This document shows positions 27,595 to 35,548 of a DNA stretch of 64,000 bases, piece by piece. The stretch spans positions 1,207,326 to 1,271,325 of the forward strand of contig JAOSKN010000002.1 of assembly GCA_027493525.1 (NCBI GenBank). Reading direction: 5' to 3'. This DNA comes from Planctomycetota bacterium (lineage in GTDB: Bacteria; Planctomycetota; SZUA-567; H5-PLA8). A program made the translations under genes and the position numbers. The stretch's first letter is position 1. Each line of letters starts with the position of its first letter. A model generated the notes under the pieces. The model was not told the DNA's origin, made no database searches, and saw only the letters and a list, made by a program, of their open reading frames with translations.

Positions 27595-28382
27595 CCGGCC
27601 CCAAACTGGACGTCACCGAGCCGCTGCCGCCCGAACGCCGCCCGCAACTCGGCAGGCGCCACCCGCTCACGCGCACCACCGACCGGCTCGCCGACCTGCT
27701 CGGCTCGCTGGGCTTCGAGGTCGTCGAGGGGCCGGAGGTCGAGGACGAGCGGCACAACTTCGACGATCTCAATATCCCCGCCGACCACCCCTCGCGCGAC
27801 AGCTTCGACACCTTCTTCCTGAAGGACAGCCGCCTGCTGCTGCGCAGCCAGACCAGCACCGTGCAGGTGCGCATGATGGAGACGCGCAAGCCGCCGCTGC
27901 GGATCATCGCGCCCGGCCGCGTCTACCGCCCCGACCGCGTCGACGCCACCCATGGCAGCACCTTCCACCAGATCGAGGGGCTCTGCGTGGACCGCGGCGT
28001 CTCCATGGCCGACCTGCGCGGCACGCTCCAGCTCTTCATGGAAGGGCTCATCGGCGCCGGCACGCGCGTGCGCTTCCGGCCCAGCTTCTTTCCTTTCACC
28101 GAGCCGTCGGCCGAGATGGACTGCTCCTGCCCGGCTTGCGGCGGCTCCGGCTGCAACGTCTGCAAGGGCACGGGCTGGGTCGAGATGGGCGGCTGCGGGA
28201 TGGTCGATCCGGCCGTCTTCGAGGCCGTCAACCGCGCCCGCGGCGACAACGCCTACGATCCCGAAGTCTGGACCGGCTTCGCCTTCGGCTTCGGCATCGA
28301 GCGCCTCGCCATGCGCCGGCACAACATCACCGACATGCGCTTGTTCCTGGAGAACGACCTGCGGTTCCTGCGGCAGATCTGA
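26997..28382 (+). CDS. pheS: Phenylalanyl-tRNA synthetase alpha chain with replaced N-terminus
   Basis: The C-terminal about 260 residues are a normal class II PheS catalytic core, from LDVTEPLPPERRP through the motif 2 region STFHQIEGLCVD and the acceptor block FFPFTEPSAEMD to motif 3 GFGIERLAM. A Cys-rich CPACGGSGCNVCKGTG insert is typical of bacterial PheS. The first about 200 residues are not the usual PheS N-terminal tRNA-binding coiled coil. They are an unrelated helical, Gln/Ser/Asn-rich sequence (MGINDDLSVAKQIAK onward) encoded by AT-rich DNA unlike anything nearby. The start at 26997 follows AAAGGCGAG; an earlier in-frame ATG at 26955 lies inside the terminator stem. The fusion is in frame with no stop. 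It may be a real domain replacement, a disrupted gene or an assembly chimera. Confidence 0.8.
   Translation: MGINDDLSVAKQIAKMRINYVRTMLEQEKQLRAAIQVLHVQPKDLVERASKALLKIESESSRARQQVEDSVRGLEIQSEQWRKALERLSEPSSEVKKLMDGLRQQQMAIESAAKNLQVNVLSQMPPFLENLHRLTSYENESLRRVFLGSNGISKSLKSLIKEVPSNLKKEVGSAINTFSVNLEDSIRELSNEIGSPEPISGPKLDVTEPLPPERRPQLGRRHPLTRTTDRLADLLGSLGFEVVEGPEVEDERHNFDDLNIPADHPSRDSFDTFFLKDSRLLLRSQTSTVQVRMMETRKPPLRIIAPGRVYRPDRVDATHGSTFHQIEGLCVDRGVSMADLRGTLQLFMEGLIGAGTRVRFRPSFFPFTEPSAEMDCSCPACGGSGCNVCKGTGWVEMGGCGMVDPAVFEAVNRARGDNAYDPEVWTGFAFGFGIERLAMRRHNITDMRLFLENDLRFLRQI
27571..27594. repeat. Perfect palindrome at the alien/native junction of pheS
   Basis: AAATCGGTTC - GCCA - GAACCGATTT: two 10-nt arms with no mismatch and a 4-nt loop. 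It lies inside the coding frame exactly where GC-rich pheS sequence resumes. It could be the tail hairpin of a captured gene or a recombination site. Confidence 0.75.
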
Positions 28383-28391
28383 AACTCTTCT

Positions 28392-28844
28392 TCACCACGG
28401 AGGCACGGAGAACACGGAGATAAGAATTGCTATTACACAAAGACCTGACGGATCGAGTTTTGGCTTCGGCCATAGAAGTACATAATGCGCTTGGACCAGG
28501 ATTGCTTGAGTCCGCCTATGGCGAATGCCTTTGTGTTGAATTCTCCGAACGCGGCATTGCTTTCGAACGCGAGGTGCCATTGCCAGTAGCCTACAAAGGA
28601 AGGAAACTGAATTGTGGATACCGCATGGATTTTGTGGTCGAAAAGAGCGTCGTCCTTGAGTTGAAGAGCGTTGAAGAGGTGTCGGTCATTCACGAAGCGC
28701 AGTTGTTGACATACCTCAGGCTGAGCGGTTTGAGGGTCGGTCTCCTGATCAATTTCAACGTTGGAAAACTGAAGGACGGATTGCGTAGGAGGGTAGTCTG
28801 ATGTTCATCGTATTGCCTCCGTGTTCTCCGTGCCTCCGTGGTGA
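28392..28844. mobile_element. GxxExxY cassette with perfect 28-bp terminal inverted repeats
   Basis: The left end 28392-28419 reads TCACCACGGAGGCACGGAG followed by AACACGGAG. The right end 28817-28844 is its exact reverse complement. The ends are built from imperfect CACGGAG tandem units. The interior is less GC-rich than the flanks and holds one gene (28427-28801). It splits pheS from pheT. The right end supplies the sequence just before the pheT ATG. Confidence 0.75.
28427..28801 (+). CDS. GxxExxY protein (PD-(D/E)xK-like)
   Basis: A 124-residue protein of the GxxExxY family. The name-giving motif is GLLESAY (about 25-31), preceded by the typical ASAIEVHNALGPG. Its later half shows a nuclease-like core, YRMDFVVEKSVVLELKS, which gives the D...ExK triad of PD-(D/E)xK enzymes. 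The family is widespread and has no settled function. The start is TTG at 28427; no better start exists within the cassette. The gene is enclosed by perfect inverted repeats and inserted between pheS and pheT, so it is probably the cargo or mobilising protein of a small element. Codon use is more AT-rich than that of its neighbours. Confidence 0.85.
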   Translation: MLLHKDLTDRVLASAIEVHNALGPGLLESAYGECLCVEFSERGIAFEREVPLPVAYKGRKLNCGYRMDFVVEKSVVLELKSVEEVSVIHEAQLLTYLRLSGLRVGLLINFNVGKLKDGLRRRVV

Positions 28845-28853
28845 GAACAGACC

Positions 28854-30983
28854 ATGAGATTGCCCATTCGCTGGCTCCAGGAGTACCTCGACGCCGAGCT
28901 GACCGAGCGCGCGCTGAACGAGGCGTGCGCGCGGCGCGAGGTGCGCCACGCGGACGAACTCGCGCGCACCCTCGGGCTGCTGCTGACCTTCGCCGGGTTC
29001 GAGGTCGAGGAGATTCGCGGCGCGGGGCTCGACGCCGTGCTGGAGCTGTCCGTGCTGGCCAACCGCCCCGACGCGCAGGGCGTGCTGGGGCTGGCGCGCG
29101 AGGTCGCCGCGCTGCTGGGCGTGGGCGTCAAGGAGCCCCCGTGCGGGATTGACGAAAGCCCGGACGCCGTCGCGTCCTTCGCGAAGGTGGACGTGGAGGC
29201 CTCCGCGCACTGCCCGCGCTACACCGCGCGCGTGATTCGCGGCGTAAAGGTCGGCCCTTCGCCGCGCTGGCTCCAGGAGCGCCTCGAATCGATGGGGCTT
29301 GTCCCGCGCAACAACGTCGTGGACGTCACCAATTACGTGCTCTTCGAGCTGAACCAGCCGCTGCACGCCTTCGACCTGCACAAGCTCGCCGGCCGCCGCA
29401 TCGTGGTCCGCGCGGCGCGCGCCGGCGAAGCGTTCAAGCCGCTCTACGGCGAGCTGTCGCCGCTGACGCCCGAGACCGTCGTGATCGCCGACGCCGAGAA
29501 GCCCGTCGCGATCGGCGGGATCATCGGCGGGGCGGGCAGCGAGGTGGACGCGGGGACGACGGACCTGCTCCTGGAATCCGCGTACTTCGACCCGTCGGGA
29601 ACGCGCCGCTCCTGCCGCCGTCTCAAGGCCGGGACCGATTCGAGCTACCGCTTCGAACGCGGCGTCGACATCGAGCGCGTCGACAAGGCCTCCGCGCGCG
29701 CCGCGCGGCTGATCCTCGAAGTCGCCGGCGGCACGCTCGCCCGCGGGCTGCTCGACAGCAACCCCCGCCCGCGCACGGCCCGGCTCATCACCCTGCGCTT
29801 CGCGAAGTTGAACGCGCTCTACGGCGTCGAGGTTCCGCCCGCCGAGGCCCGCCGCATCCTGCTGACGCTTGGCTGCGCGGTGCGCGAAGAGACGCCGGCG
29901 CACCTCGTCGTGCAGCCCCCGTCGTGGCGTCGCGGCGATCTGGAGCGCGAGGTCGACCTGATCGAGGAGGTCGCGCGGCTGTACGGCTACCACCGCATCC
30001 CCGCCGAGACGGCCCTGCGCGCGCGCATCCCGCAGCGCTCGCCCCGCGAGGTCGCGGCCGGGCGCGTGCGCGACCTCTGCGCCGCGCTGGGCTACTTCGA
30101 ATGCTGGACGGACACGCTCGTCGATCCGGCCTGGCCCGCGCCGGCGCTTTGGACGAAGGACGAGCCGCTGGCGCTCGACCCGCGCAGCGTGCTCAGCGCG
30201 GACCACTCGCGCCTGCGCACGTCCCTGCTGCCTTCGCTGCTGGCCGTCTGCCGCCACAACCAGGACCGCCGTGCCGGGCCGGCGCGGGTCTTCGAGGTCG
30301 GCAAGGTCTTCCTGCCCCGCGGCGGCGAACCGCCCGAGGAACGCTGGAACCTCGGACTCCTCGACCAGGACGGCCTCCTCGCGGCGGCCGACGCGATCCG
30401 GCGCATTGAAGAGGCGCTGGAATTCGCCGGCGTGCGGCTGGAGGTGCGGCCCGCCGAGCAGGCGCCCGAGGCCTTCGATCCGGCCGCGGCCTGCCGCATC
30501 GTCCGCGTGCGCGGCATGGACGACGGCGAGCGGCTGGAGGACACCATCGGCTGGGCGGGCCTCGCCGCGCCGGCCCTGCGCGCGGCCTTCGACCTGAAGC
30601 AGGCGCCCGCGCTGGCCGAGCTGAACCTCGAACTGCTCGCCCAGGCTCCCAGCGGGCCGCGGCGCTACCGCCCCCTGCCGCAGTTCCCCGAGGTCGTCCG
30701 CGACGTGGCCGTCGTCGTGGACGAGGCCGTGCGCTGGCACGACCTGGAGAGCTTCGCCGCCGAGGCCGCGCGCAAGGAGCCGCTGCGCGACCCGGCCGCG
30801 GCCCTGCCGCGCTACCTCTCTACCTACCGCGGCAAGCAGCTCGGCGCGGGCAGGAAATCCGTCGCCTTCTCGGTGGTCTACCGCGCCAGCGCGCGTACGC
30901 TTACCGACGAAGAAGTCAATGCGGCGCACGGCCGCTTCGTCGAGGCGCTGTTGCGGCGCTTCAACGCCACGCTGAGGCAGTGA
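28854..30983 (+). CDS. pheT: Phenylalanyl-tRNA synthetase beta chain (short form)
   Basis: A 709-residue PheT, the beta subunit of the alpha2-beta2 synthetase. It begins MRLPIRWLQEYL. The usual EMAP/tRNA-binding OB domain (about 110 residues after GFEVE) is missing; the chain runs straight from GFEVEEIRGAG into LDAVLELSVLANRPDAQGVLGLAREV. The B3/4 editing domain (PRYTARVIRGVK, NNVVDVTNYVLFELNQPLHAFD), the B5 domain, the core and the C-terminal ferredoxin-like anticodon-binding domain (PQFPEVVRDVAVVV) are all present. Short PheT proteins occur in planctomycetes. The RBS derives from the right end of the inserted cassette. The folate gene begins 5 nt after the stop. Confidence 0.95.
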   Translation: MRLPIRWLQEYLDAELTERALNEACARREVRHADELARTLGLLLTFAGFEVEEIRGAGLDAVLELSVLANRPDAQGVLGLAREVAALLGVGVKEPPCGIDESPDAVASFAKVDVEASAHCPRYTARVIRGVKVGPSPRWLQERLESMGLVPRNNVVDVTNYVLFELNQPLHAFDLHKLAGRRIVVRAARAGEAFKPLYGELSPLTPETVVIADAEKPVAIGGIIGGAGSEVDAGTTDLLLESAYFDPSGTRRSCRRLKAGTDSSYRFERGVDIERVDKASARAARLILEVAGGTLARGLLDSNPRPRTARLITLRFAKLNALYGVEVPPAEARRILLTLGCAVREETPAHLVVQPPSWRRGDLEREVDLIEEVARLYGYHRIPAETALRARIPQRSPREVAAGRVRDLCAALGYFECWTDTLVDPAWPAPALWTKDEPLALDPRSVLSADHSRLRTSLLPSLLAVCRHNQDRRAGPARVFEVGKVFLPRGGEPPEERWNLGLLDQDGLLAAADAIRRIEEALEFAGVRLEVRPAEQAPEAFDPAAACRIVRVRGMDDGERLEDTIGWAGLAAPALRAAFDLKQAPALAELNLELLAQAPSGPRRYRPLPQFPEVVRDVAVVVDEAVRWHDLESFAAEAARKEPLRDPAAALPRYLSTYRGKQLGAGRKSVAFSVVYRASARTLTDEEVNAAHGRFVEALLRRFNATLRQ

Positions 30984-30987
30984 CGCG

Positions 30988-31575
30988 ATGGGGCAGGAAA
31001 AGACCGAAATCCGCCGCAGGGTGCTTTCGGCCATCGAGGCCCTGCCGCCGGCCGAGCGCACCGCCCGCAGCGCCGCCGCGCAGAAGGCCCTGGTCGAACT
31101 GCCCGAGTTCCAGGCCGCGCGCGCCGTCTTCGTCTACCACGCCGATCCGACCGAAGTCGACACGCGCGCGGTGATGGCCGAGGCCCTGCGCATGCACAAG
31201 CGCCTGGGCCTCCCGCGCGTGGACAAACCATCGCGGGAGATGCGCGTGCTGGAAGTCGCCGACCTCGCCCGCGACCTCGTCGCCGACGCCTTCGGCATCC
31301 CCGCTCCGCGCCCCGAATGCCCCGAGATCCCCGCCGGCGAGATCGACCTGGCCATCGTCCCCGGCCGCGTCTTCGACGCCGCCGGCCGGCGCATGGGCCG
31401 GGGCGCCGGCTTCTACGACCGTTTCCTGGCCAAGCCGGACTTCCGCGCCATCGCCGTCTCGCTCGCCTTCGAGTGCCAGCTCGTCGAGACCGTCCCCAGC
31501 GAGCCGCACGACCGGAACGTCGCGGTGCTCGTCACCGAGGCGCGCGTGCTCCGGCCGGGCGGCGCAAGGACGTGA
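30988..31575 (+). CDS. 5-formyltetrahydrofolate cyclo-ligase
   Basis: A 195-residue member of the 5-FTHF cyclo-ligase (YgfA/MTHFS) family, which converts 5-formyl-THF to 5,10-methenyl-THF with ATP. Typical features are the N-terminal KTEIRRRVL helix, the ATP/folate region IDLAIVPGRVFDAAGRRMGRGAGFYDRFL (about 110-138) and the C-terminal VSLAFECQLVETVPSEPHDRNV. It starts 5 nt after pheT and is probably co-transcribed with it. The family call is firm. Confidence 0.92.
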   Translation: MGQEKTEIRRRVLSAIEALPPAERTARSAAAQKALVELPEFQAARAVFVYHADPTEVDTRAVMAEALRMHKRLGLPRVDKPSREMRVLEVADLARDLVADAFGIPAPRPECPEIPAGEIDLAIVPGRVFDAAGRRMGRGAGFYDRFLAKPDFRAIAVSLAFECQLVETVPSEPHDRNVAVLVTEARVLRPGGART

Positions 31576-31595
31576 CCGGGATCCGGCGCCGCCAT

Positions 31596-31808
31596 TCAGG
31601 CAGAATCTTCCGGCGCGCCCGCGCCCTTCTTGAGCGCGCCGAGCGCGATCTCCGCGGCAAAGGCGGCCAGAAGCAGCAGCAGGCCCGCGCCCAGCAGCCC
31701 CAGCGAGGCGTTCAGCACCCGCGGCGCGCGCAGCGCGAGGCTCGCGAGCAGCCCCGCGCCGCCGGCGGGAATCAGGACCAGGCCGCCAAAGCGCATGGCG
31801 CGCAGCAT
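31596..31808 (-). CDS. Small two-helix membrane protein
   Basis: A 70-residue hydrophobic protein with two predicted membrane helices (about 7-27 and 32-58) and a short polar tail. No family is recognised. It lies 20 bp downstream of the 140-residue-class gene at 31828 on the same strand, converging on the folate gene. Confidence 0.5.
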   Translation of the reverse strand: MLRAMRFGGLVLIPAGGAGLLASLALRAPRVLNASLGLLGAGLLLLLAAFAAEIALGALKKGAGAPEDSA

Positions 31809-31827
31809 CGGCGTACGCTCCTTCGCT

Positions 31828-32235
31828 TCAGGGGATCGGGACGGACTCGCCCGGCTGGTAGTCTTCCTGCACGGCCTCGATCGTCTCCTCGATCTCCCTG
31901 CGCCTTCCTTCGAGTTTCCCGGCGGAGGGTTCCTGGAAGACGAGCCGGTCGAGGAAGCGGCTGACGCGCCCGGTGGTTTTGAGGTCCTCGAGCTGCGCGT
32001 CGAGGGCCACGAGGTCCTGCCTCAGGTCGTCGAGAACTTCTTCGCGCGTGGGCGGCCGCCCGGCCTTGAAGAGCAGGACCTCGTAGACGGTCTTGGCGCG
32101 GTCGAGCTTGTAGCGGACGACCTTGCCGTAGCGCCCGGACTCGCCCGGAACCATCTCGGCGTGCCGCAATACCTCGTCGGGCGGCTGCTTCTGGACGAGG
32201 GTGACGGTGCGGTAGTCGGCGGGGATGGAGGCCAT
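31828..32235 (-). CDS. Hypothetical cytosolic protein
   Basis: A 135-residue soluble protein starting MASIPADYRTVTLV. It has a strand-rich first half and a helical, charged second half (TREEVLDDLRQDLVALDAQLEDL) likely to form a coiled coil. I recognise no family. ATG 32235 is preferred to an in-frame ATG five codons upstream because GAAGGA lies at the right distance before it. The C-terminus is QEDYQPGESVPIP. It probably shares a transcript with the small membrane protein downstream. Confidence 0.6.
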   Translation of the reverse strand: MASIPADYRTVTLVQKQPPDEVLRHAEMVPGESGRYGKVVRYKLDRAKTVYEVLLFKAGRPPTREEVLDDLRQDLVALDAQLEDLKTTGRVSRFLDRLVFQEPSAGKLEGRRREIEETIEAVQEDYQPGESVPIP

Positions 32236-32302
32236 AGGCAAATCCTTCAATCTTCGGCCTACATTCTACAAGACCAGATCGAATTCACGAGTCGCTGATT
32301 CC

Positions 32303-33010
32303 TCAGGGTGGCGACCAAACCGACATGGACAAGCCCTGCTCTGGAAAGCCAATGCGCATAGGATCGAATGGTACGCGCCTTAAGAGGAAGACATCAGTTT
32401 CGTCAGCTAGACTTTTCTGCAGATCGATCCTTGCAATTCTGTAGGATTCGGACCTGACAAGTACTTGGTGGAGATCCTCGTCTATAAATAGCCAGGAATC
32501 CCAGCCCTTTTCACGGAGCTTATTTTCTGCCCATGAGTCTGGAAATGTGGAATATGGAGTGTGCCACCATTCCATCACCACCCGAAATGATTGGGTGCGC
32601 GTCGCTTGCCACGCAAACCCTACCGCCATTAGCAGGCCCAGCGCGACGAGGAGATGCCATGGCAACCATGCATAACGTTTTCTGGATTGCCCTCGATATT
32701 CATTGGCCAGGTATGCAAGCACCAAGACCACAATGGCTGATGCCGCGTTTGCGAGGATTGGTAAGATGCCGATACTAAGTTGGGTTTGGCTAGCGTAGCG
32801 GTAGGCACAGACACTTGGCCACCCAAAGATCAGGCCGCGACTTACTTGGTATTCAGCTTGGCCAGGGGATGGAATCCAGATTTCACGGGGCGAGAAGTTC
32901 AGGTGCATCAGGATGCCGACGAGAAAGACCTGTAGCAGCAGCGTGCCCAGGCCGATGCGGTACCAAGGCTTGCGCCGTGAAACTGTTGTCGGCTGGGTGG
33001 CGCGGTTCAT
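32303..33010 (-). CDS. Planctomycete-type small membrane protein, hypothetical
   Basis: A 235-residue protein with a short basic N-terminus (SRRKPWYRIGLGTLLLQVF) leading into the first membrane helix and further helices near 70-100 and 115-135. A soluble tail of about 90 residues follows. Its base composition is clearly lower in GC than that of its neighbours, suggesting a different history. Proteins with this W-[YF]-x(2)-[SL]-x-[GR]-T-L-L start are frequent in planctomycete genomes and have no known function. Confidence 0.6.
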   Translation of the reverse strand: MNRATQPTTVSRRKPWYRIGLGTLLLQVFLVGILMHLNFSPREIWIPSPGQAEYQVSRGLIFGWPSVCAYRYASQTQLSIGILPILANAASAIVVLVLAYLANEYRGQSRKRYAWLPWHLLVALGLLMAVGFAWQATRTQSFRVVMEWWHTPYSTFPDSWAENKLREKGWDSWLFIDEDLHQVLVRSESYRIARIDLQKSLADETDVFLLRRVPFDPMRIGFPEQGLSMSVWSPP

Positions 33011-33045
33011 ACGGCGTACCGGTAGAGGTCTGCCGACCTGTCTGC

Positions 33046-33546
33046 TCAGACTTTAAGCGCGTACCCTTCCAGGGCGAGCAGCTTCTGTTTCCACTTCAAG
33101 CCCGCGCCGAAGCCGCCGGGGCCGCTGGCGCTGACCACGCGGTGGCAGGGCAGGAAGAGCACGATCGGGTTGGCCCCGCAGGCCGAGCCCGCCGCGCGCA
33201 CGGCCTGCGCCGATCCGGCCGAGCGCGCCATATCGAGGTAGCTGCGCACCTCGCCGAAGGGAATGCGGTGCATCGAGCGCCAGACCTTGCGGTAAAAGAC
33301 CGGCCGGCCGCCGAGGTCGAAGGCCTCCCAGGGCAGGTTGACGCGGCGGCCTTCCAGGCGCGCGCGCAACGCCTTGCGTAATTGCCGCCCCAGCGCGCCT
33401 TCCTGGCCCTTCAATTCGGTTCGTTGCCTGAAACGCGCGGCCGGGAGGTGGAATTCGCGCAGGCCGCGCTCGGTAAAGACGGCCTCGAAGGCCCCCCAGG
33501 CGGTGCTGATGCGATACCGGCGTTCGGCGAGCTGGTGCTCGGGCAT
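33046..33546 (-). CDS. ogt: Methylated-DNA-protein-cysteine methyltransferase
   Basis: A 166-residue suicide DNA-repair protein that removes O6-alkyl groups from guanine. It has the active-site PCHRV with Cys134, the helix-turn-helix HRIPFGEVRSYLDMA (about 93-107) with the arginine finger region AVRAAG, and the closing GFGAGLKWKQKLLALEG. The N-terminal domain is short, as in Ogt-type proteins. It is transcribed alone, 35 bp after the neighbouring small gene start. Confidence 0.93.
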   Translation of the reverse strand: MPEHQLAERRYRISTAWGAFEAVFTERGLREFHLPAARFRQRTELKGQEGALGRQLRKALRARLEGRRVNLPWEAFDLGGRPVFYRKVWRSMHRIPFGEVRSYLDMARSAGSAQAVRAAGSACGANPIVLFLPCHRVVSASGPGGFGAGLKWKQKLLALEGYALKV

Positions 33547-33651
33547 GGTCGAGCCGTCCGTGGCGGAGGCGCGCGCGGGATGCGCGCGTCTGGCACTCTC
33601 ACCATGCCAAAGGGGCGGGTCCCGCGCAAACGCATTCCGCGGCGGGGAACG

Positions 33652-35511
33652 TCAGGGCAGGTGCGACCAGCGCTTGCCGAAGGGGAAGAGCGGGCGCGAG
33701 CACGCGCCGTTGGCGCTGCCGGCCTGGAGTTCGAATTGCAGCACGTCGGCCTCCGCGCTGGACTGCGCCTGCGGGATGCCCGTCTGGTCCTCGCGCAGCA
33801 GCACCGTCCGCACCGAATGCCGGTAGAGGATGGTATGGAGCATCACGATCAGGACCCGCCCGGGGTCGTTCTTCGGCCGCGCGAAGCGGAAGACGGGCCG
33901 GTCGGTGTTCAGCGTCACCGCTTCCTCGTGGAACAGGTTGTCCAGGTCCACGCTCTGCGAGCTGTCGTAGTTCCGCCCGAAGCGGAACGTCGCGTTGGAC
34001 GCGCCGCTCAGGTCCGAGCCGTCGATCCCGAAGCGCGGCGCGGCGGCGAAGTGGACCAGCCAGTTGTTCCCGCGGTTGCCTTCGAAGGTTCCCTCGTCGC
34101 GCCCCAGGACGGCGCTCGTCTGGAAGATCCCCGCCAGCGGCAACCCGAGTTCGCCTTTGCCTTGCAGGCTGTAGCGCAACTGGTACGGCGAGAAGGTCAC
34201 CTGCGTCGGCATCGAGACGGCTTCGCAGTGCAGCGCGTTGCCGAACGCGACCTCCACGATCAGGTTGTGGATCGGCTCCTGGATCAGCGTGTCCGCGTTG
34301 ACGGCCTCGAAGAGATCGGCGCCGCTGACGTTCACGCTGACCCGCCCGTTCTGGCGCACCAAGGCCGAGAAGCGGAAGCCTTCGAACGCCTCGGTGAACG
34401 GATCGTCTTGCACGACGACCCGGGCCGCGCCGCGGGCATCGAGGATGCCGCGGAAGGTCCGGCCGTAGGGCCGACCGCCCGGGTCGGCGCTGACGTACTT
34501 GCCCCCGCCGAAGCGCACGGTGATCGGCGTCCCGGCCAGTTGCGCCAGGAGCTGCCCGCCCATGTCCACCGTCCCGCGCAGGGAGAACGAATCGCGGCGG
34601 TTGCGGGCGAGCGTCCCGCGCAGCAGGCAATGGTCGGCATAGAAGGTGCTGCTGGCCGTGCCCAGGGTCTCGATCTCGAGGCTGAAGGTCTGGTCGTCGC
34701 TGCCGCCGTCGAAGCTCAGCGCGGTCGCGCCCAGCGCGTCCTCGGCGTGCACCGTGAACGTCAGCGTGCCTCCTTGCAGCGGCCGGCCGTAGAGCGTGCC
34801 GTCGGCGTTCAGCGTGAGTCCGATCTCCTCGAGCCGCTCCAGCGCCTGCCCGCCGATGTCCGCGCTGTCCGGAACGAGGCTGAAGCGCGCCGTGGAGGCG
34901 TTCGTGTCGAGGTCCAGGTCGCCGTTGAGCGCCTGGATCCGCGCGGCGTAGTTCAAGCCCTGCTGCGCGTCGCCCAGGTCGTCCTGCGCGAAACGGAAGG
35001 GCTCGCTGAACTCGTCCACGAAATTGATCCGGTAGACGACGCTCAGCACCGTCCCCGAGGCGTCCACGATATTCACGTCGAAGAAGAATTCGCCGACGAA
35101 CCCGCCCACCTGCAGGGTGCCGGAGACCACGCCGGCGGCGCTGAGCGCGATGAAGTCGGGGTTGAACTCCGGAGCGTCGCCCGTCGCGATCAGGTTCGGG
35201 CGCAAGGCCCCGCTGATGTACTGGTAGGGGCGCAGGCCGCCCGAGACGTGCAGGATCCGCTCCAGCGGCTGCCCGTCCACGGCGTCGCCCAGGTCGAAGA
35301 CCTCGAGTCCGTCGGGGACGCCGAAGAGGCTCAGGTCGTACGTTGCGCCGGAAGGCGGATCGAGGACCGTCAAGTCGCCGCCGACCGTGCGGGGTCCCAC
35401 CGAACGCGCGGCCGCGGCCGCCGGCTGCGGCGCCGTGGCCAGCGTGGCGCGCTCGCACGGGATCAGGCTCAGCACCGCCACCGCGGTCAGGAACGCCAGC
35501 GTACGCCTCAA
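33652..35511 (-). CDS. Large secreted protein with Ig/cadherin-like repeats, hypothetical
   Basis: A 619-residue exported protein. The N-terminus is a signal peptide (RRTLAFLTAVAVLSLIPC, possibly with Cys as a lipidation site). The body is beta-rich and Gly/Asp/Asn-rich. It contains putative-Ig-type phrases in pairs, such as GLTLNADGTLYGRPLQGGTLTFTV, and earlier FIALSAAGVVSGTLQVGGFVGEF, which resemble He_PIG repeats used in surface adhesion. No enzyme motif is visible. It is 37 bp downstream of the TPR gene on the same strand, so an operon is possible. A surface or periplasmic structural role is inferred. Confidence 0.65.
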   Translation of the reverse strand: MRRTLAFLTAVAVLSLIPCERATLATAPQPAAAAARSVGPRTVGGDLTVLDPPSGATYDLSLFGVPDGLEVFDLGDAVDGQPLERILHVSGGLRPYQYISGALRPNLIATGDAPEFNPDFIALSAAGVVSGTLQVGGFVGEFFFDVNIVDASGTVLSVVYRINFVDEFSEPFRFAQDDLGDAQQGLNYAARIQALNGDLDLDTNASTARFSLVPDSADIGGQALERLEEIGLTLNADGTLYGRPLQGGTLTFTVHAEDALGATALSFDGGSDDQTFSLEIETLGTASSTFYADHCLLRGTLARNRRDSFSLRGTVDMGGQLLAQLAGTPITVRFGGGKYVSADPGGRPYGRTFRGILDARGAARVVVQDDPFTEAFEGFRFSALVRQNGRVSVNVSGADLFEAVNADTLIQEPIHNLIVEVAFGNALHCEAVSMPTQVTFSPYQLRYSLQGKGELGLPLAGIFQTSAVLGRDEGTFEGNRGNNWLVHFAAAPRFGIDGSDLSGASNATFRFGRNYDSSQSVDLDNLFHEEAVTLNTDRPVFRFARPKNDPGRVLIVMLHTILYRHSVRTVLLREDQTGIPQAQSSAEADVLQFELQAGSANGACSRPLFPFGKRWSHLP

Positions 35512-35548
35512 AACCCCGCCCCCCTCGCGCCGCGGCCGGGCCGCGCGC

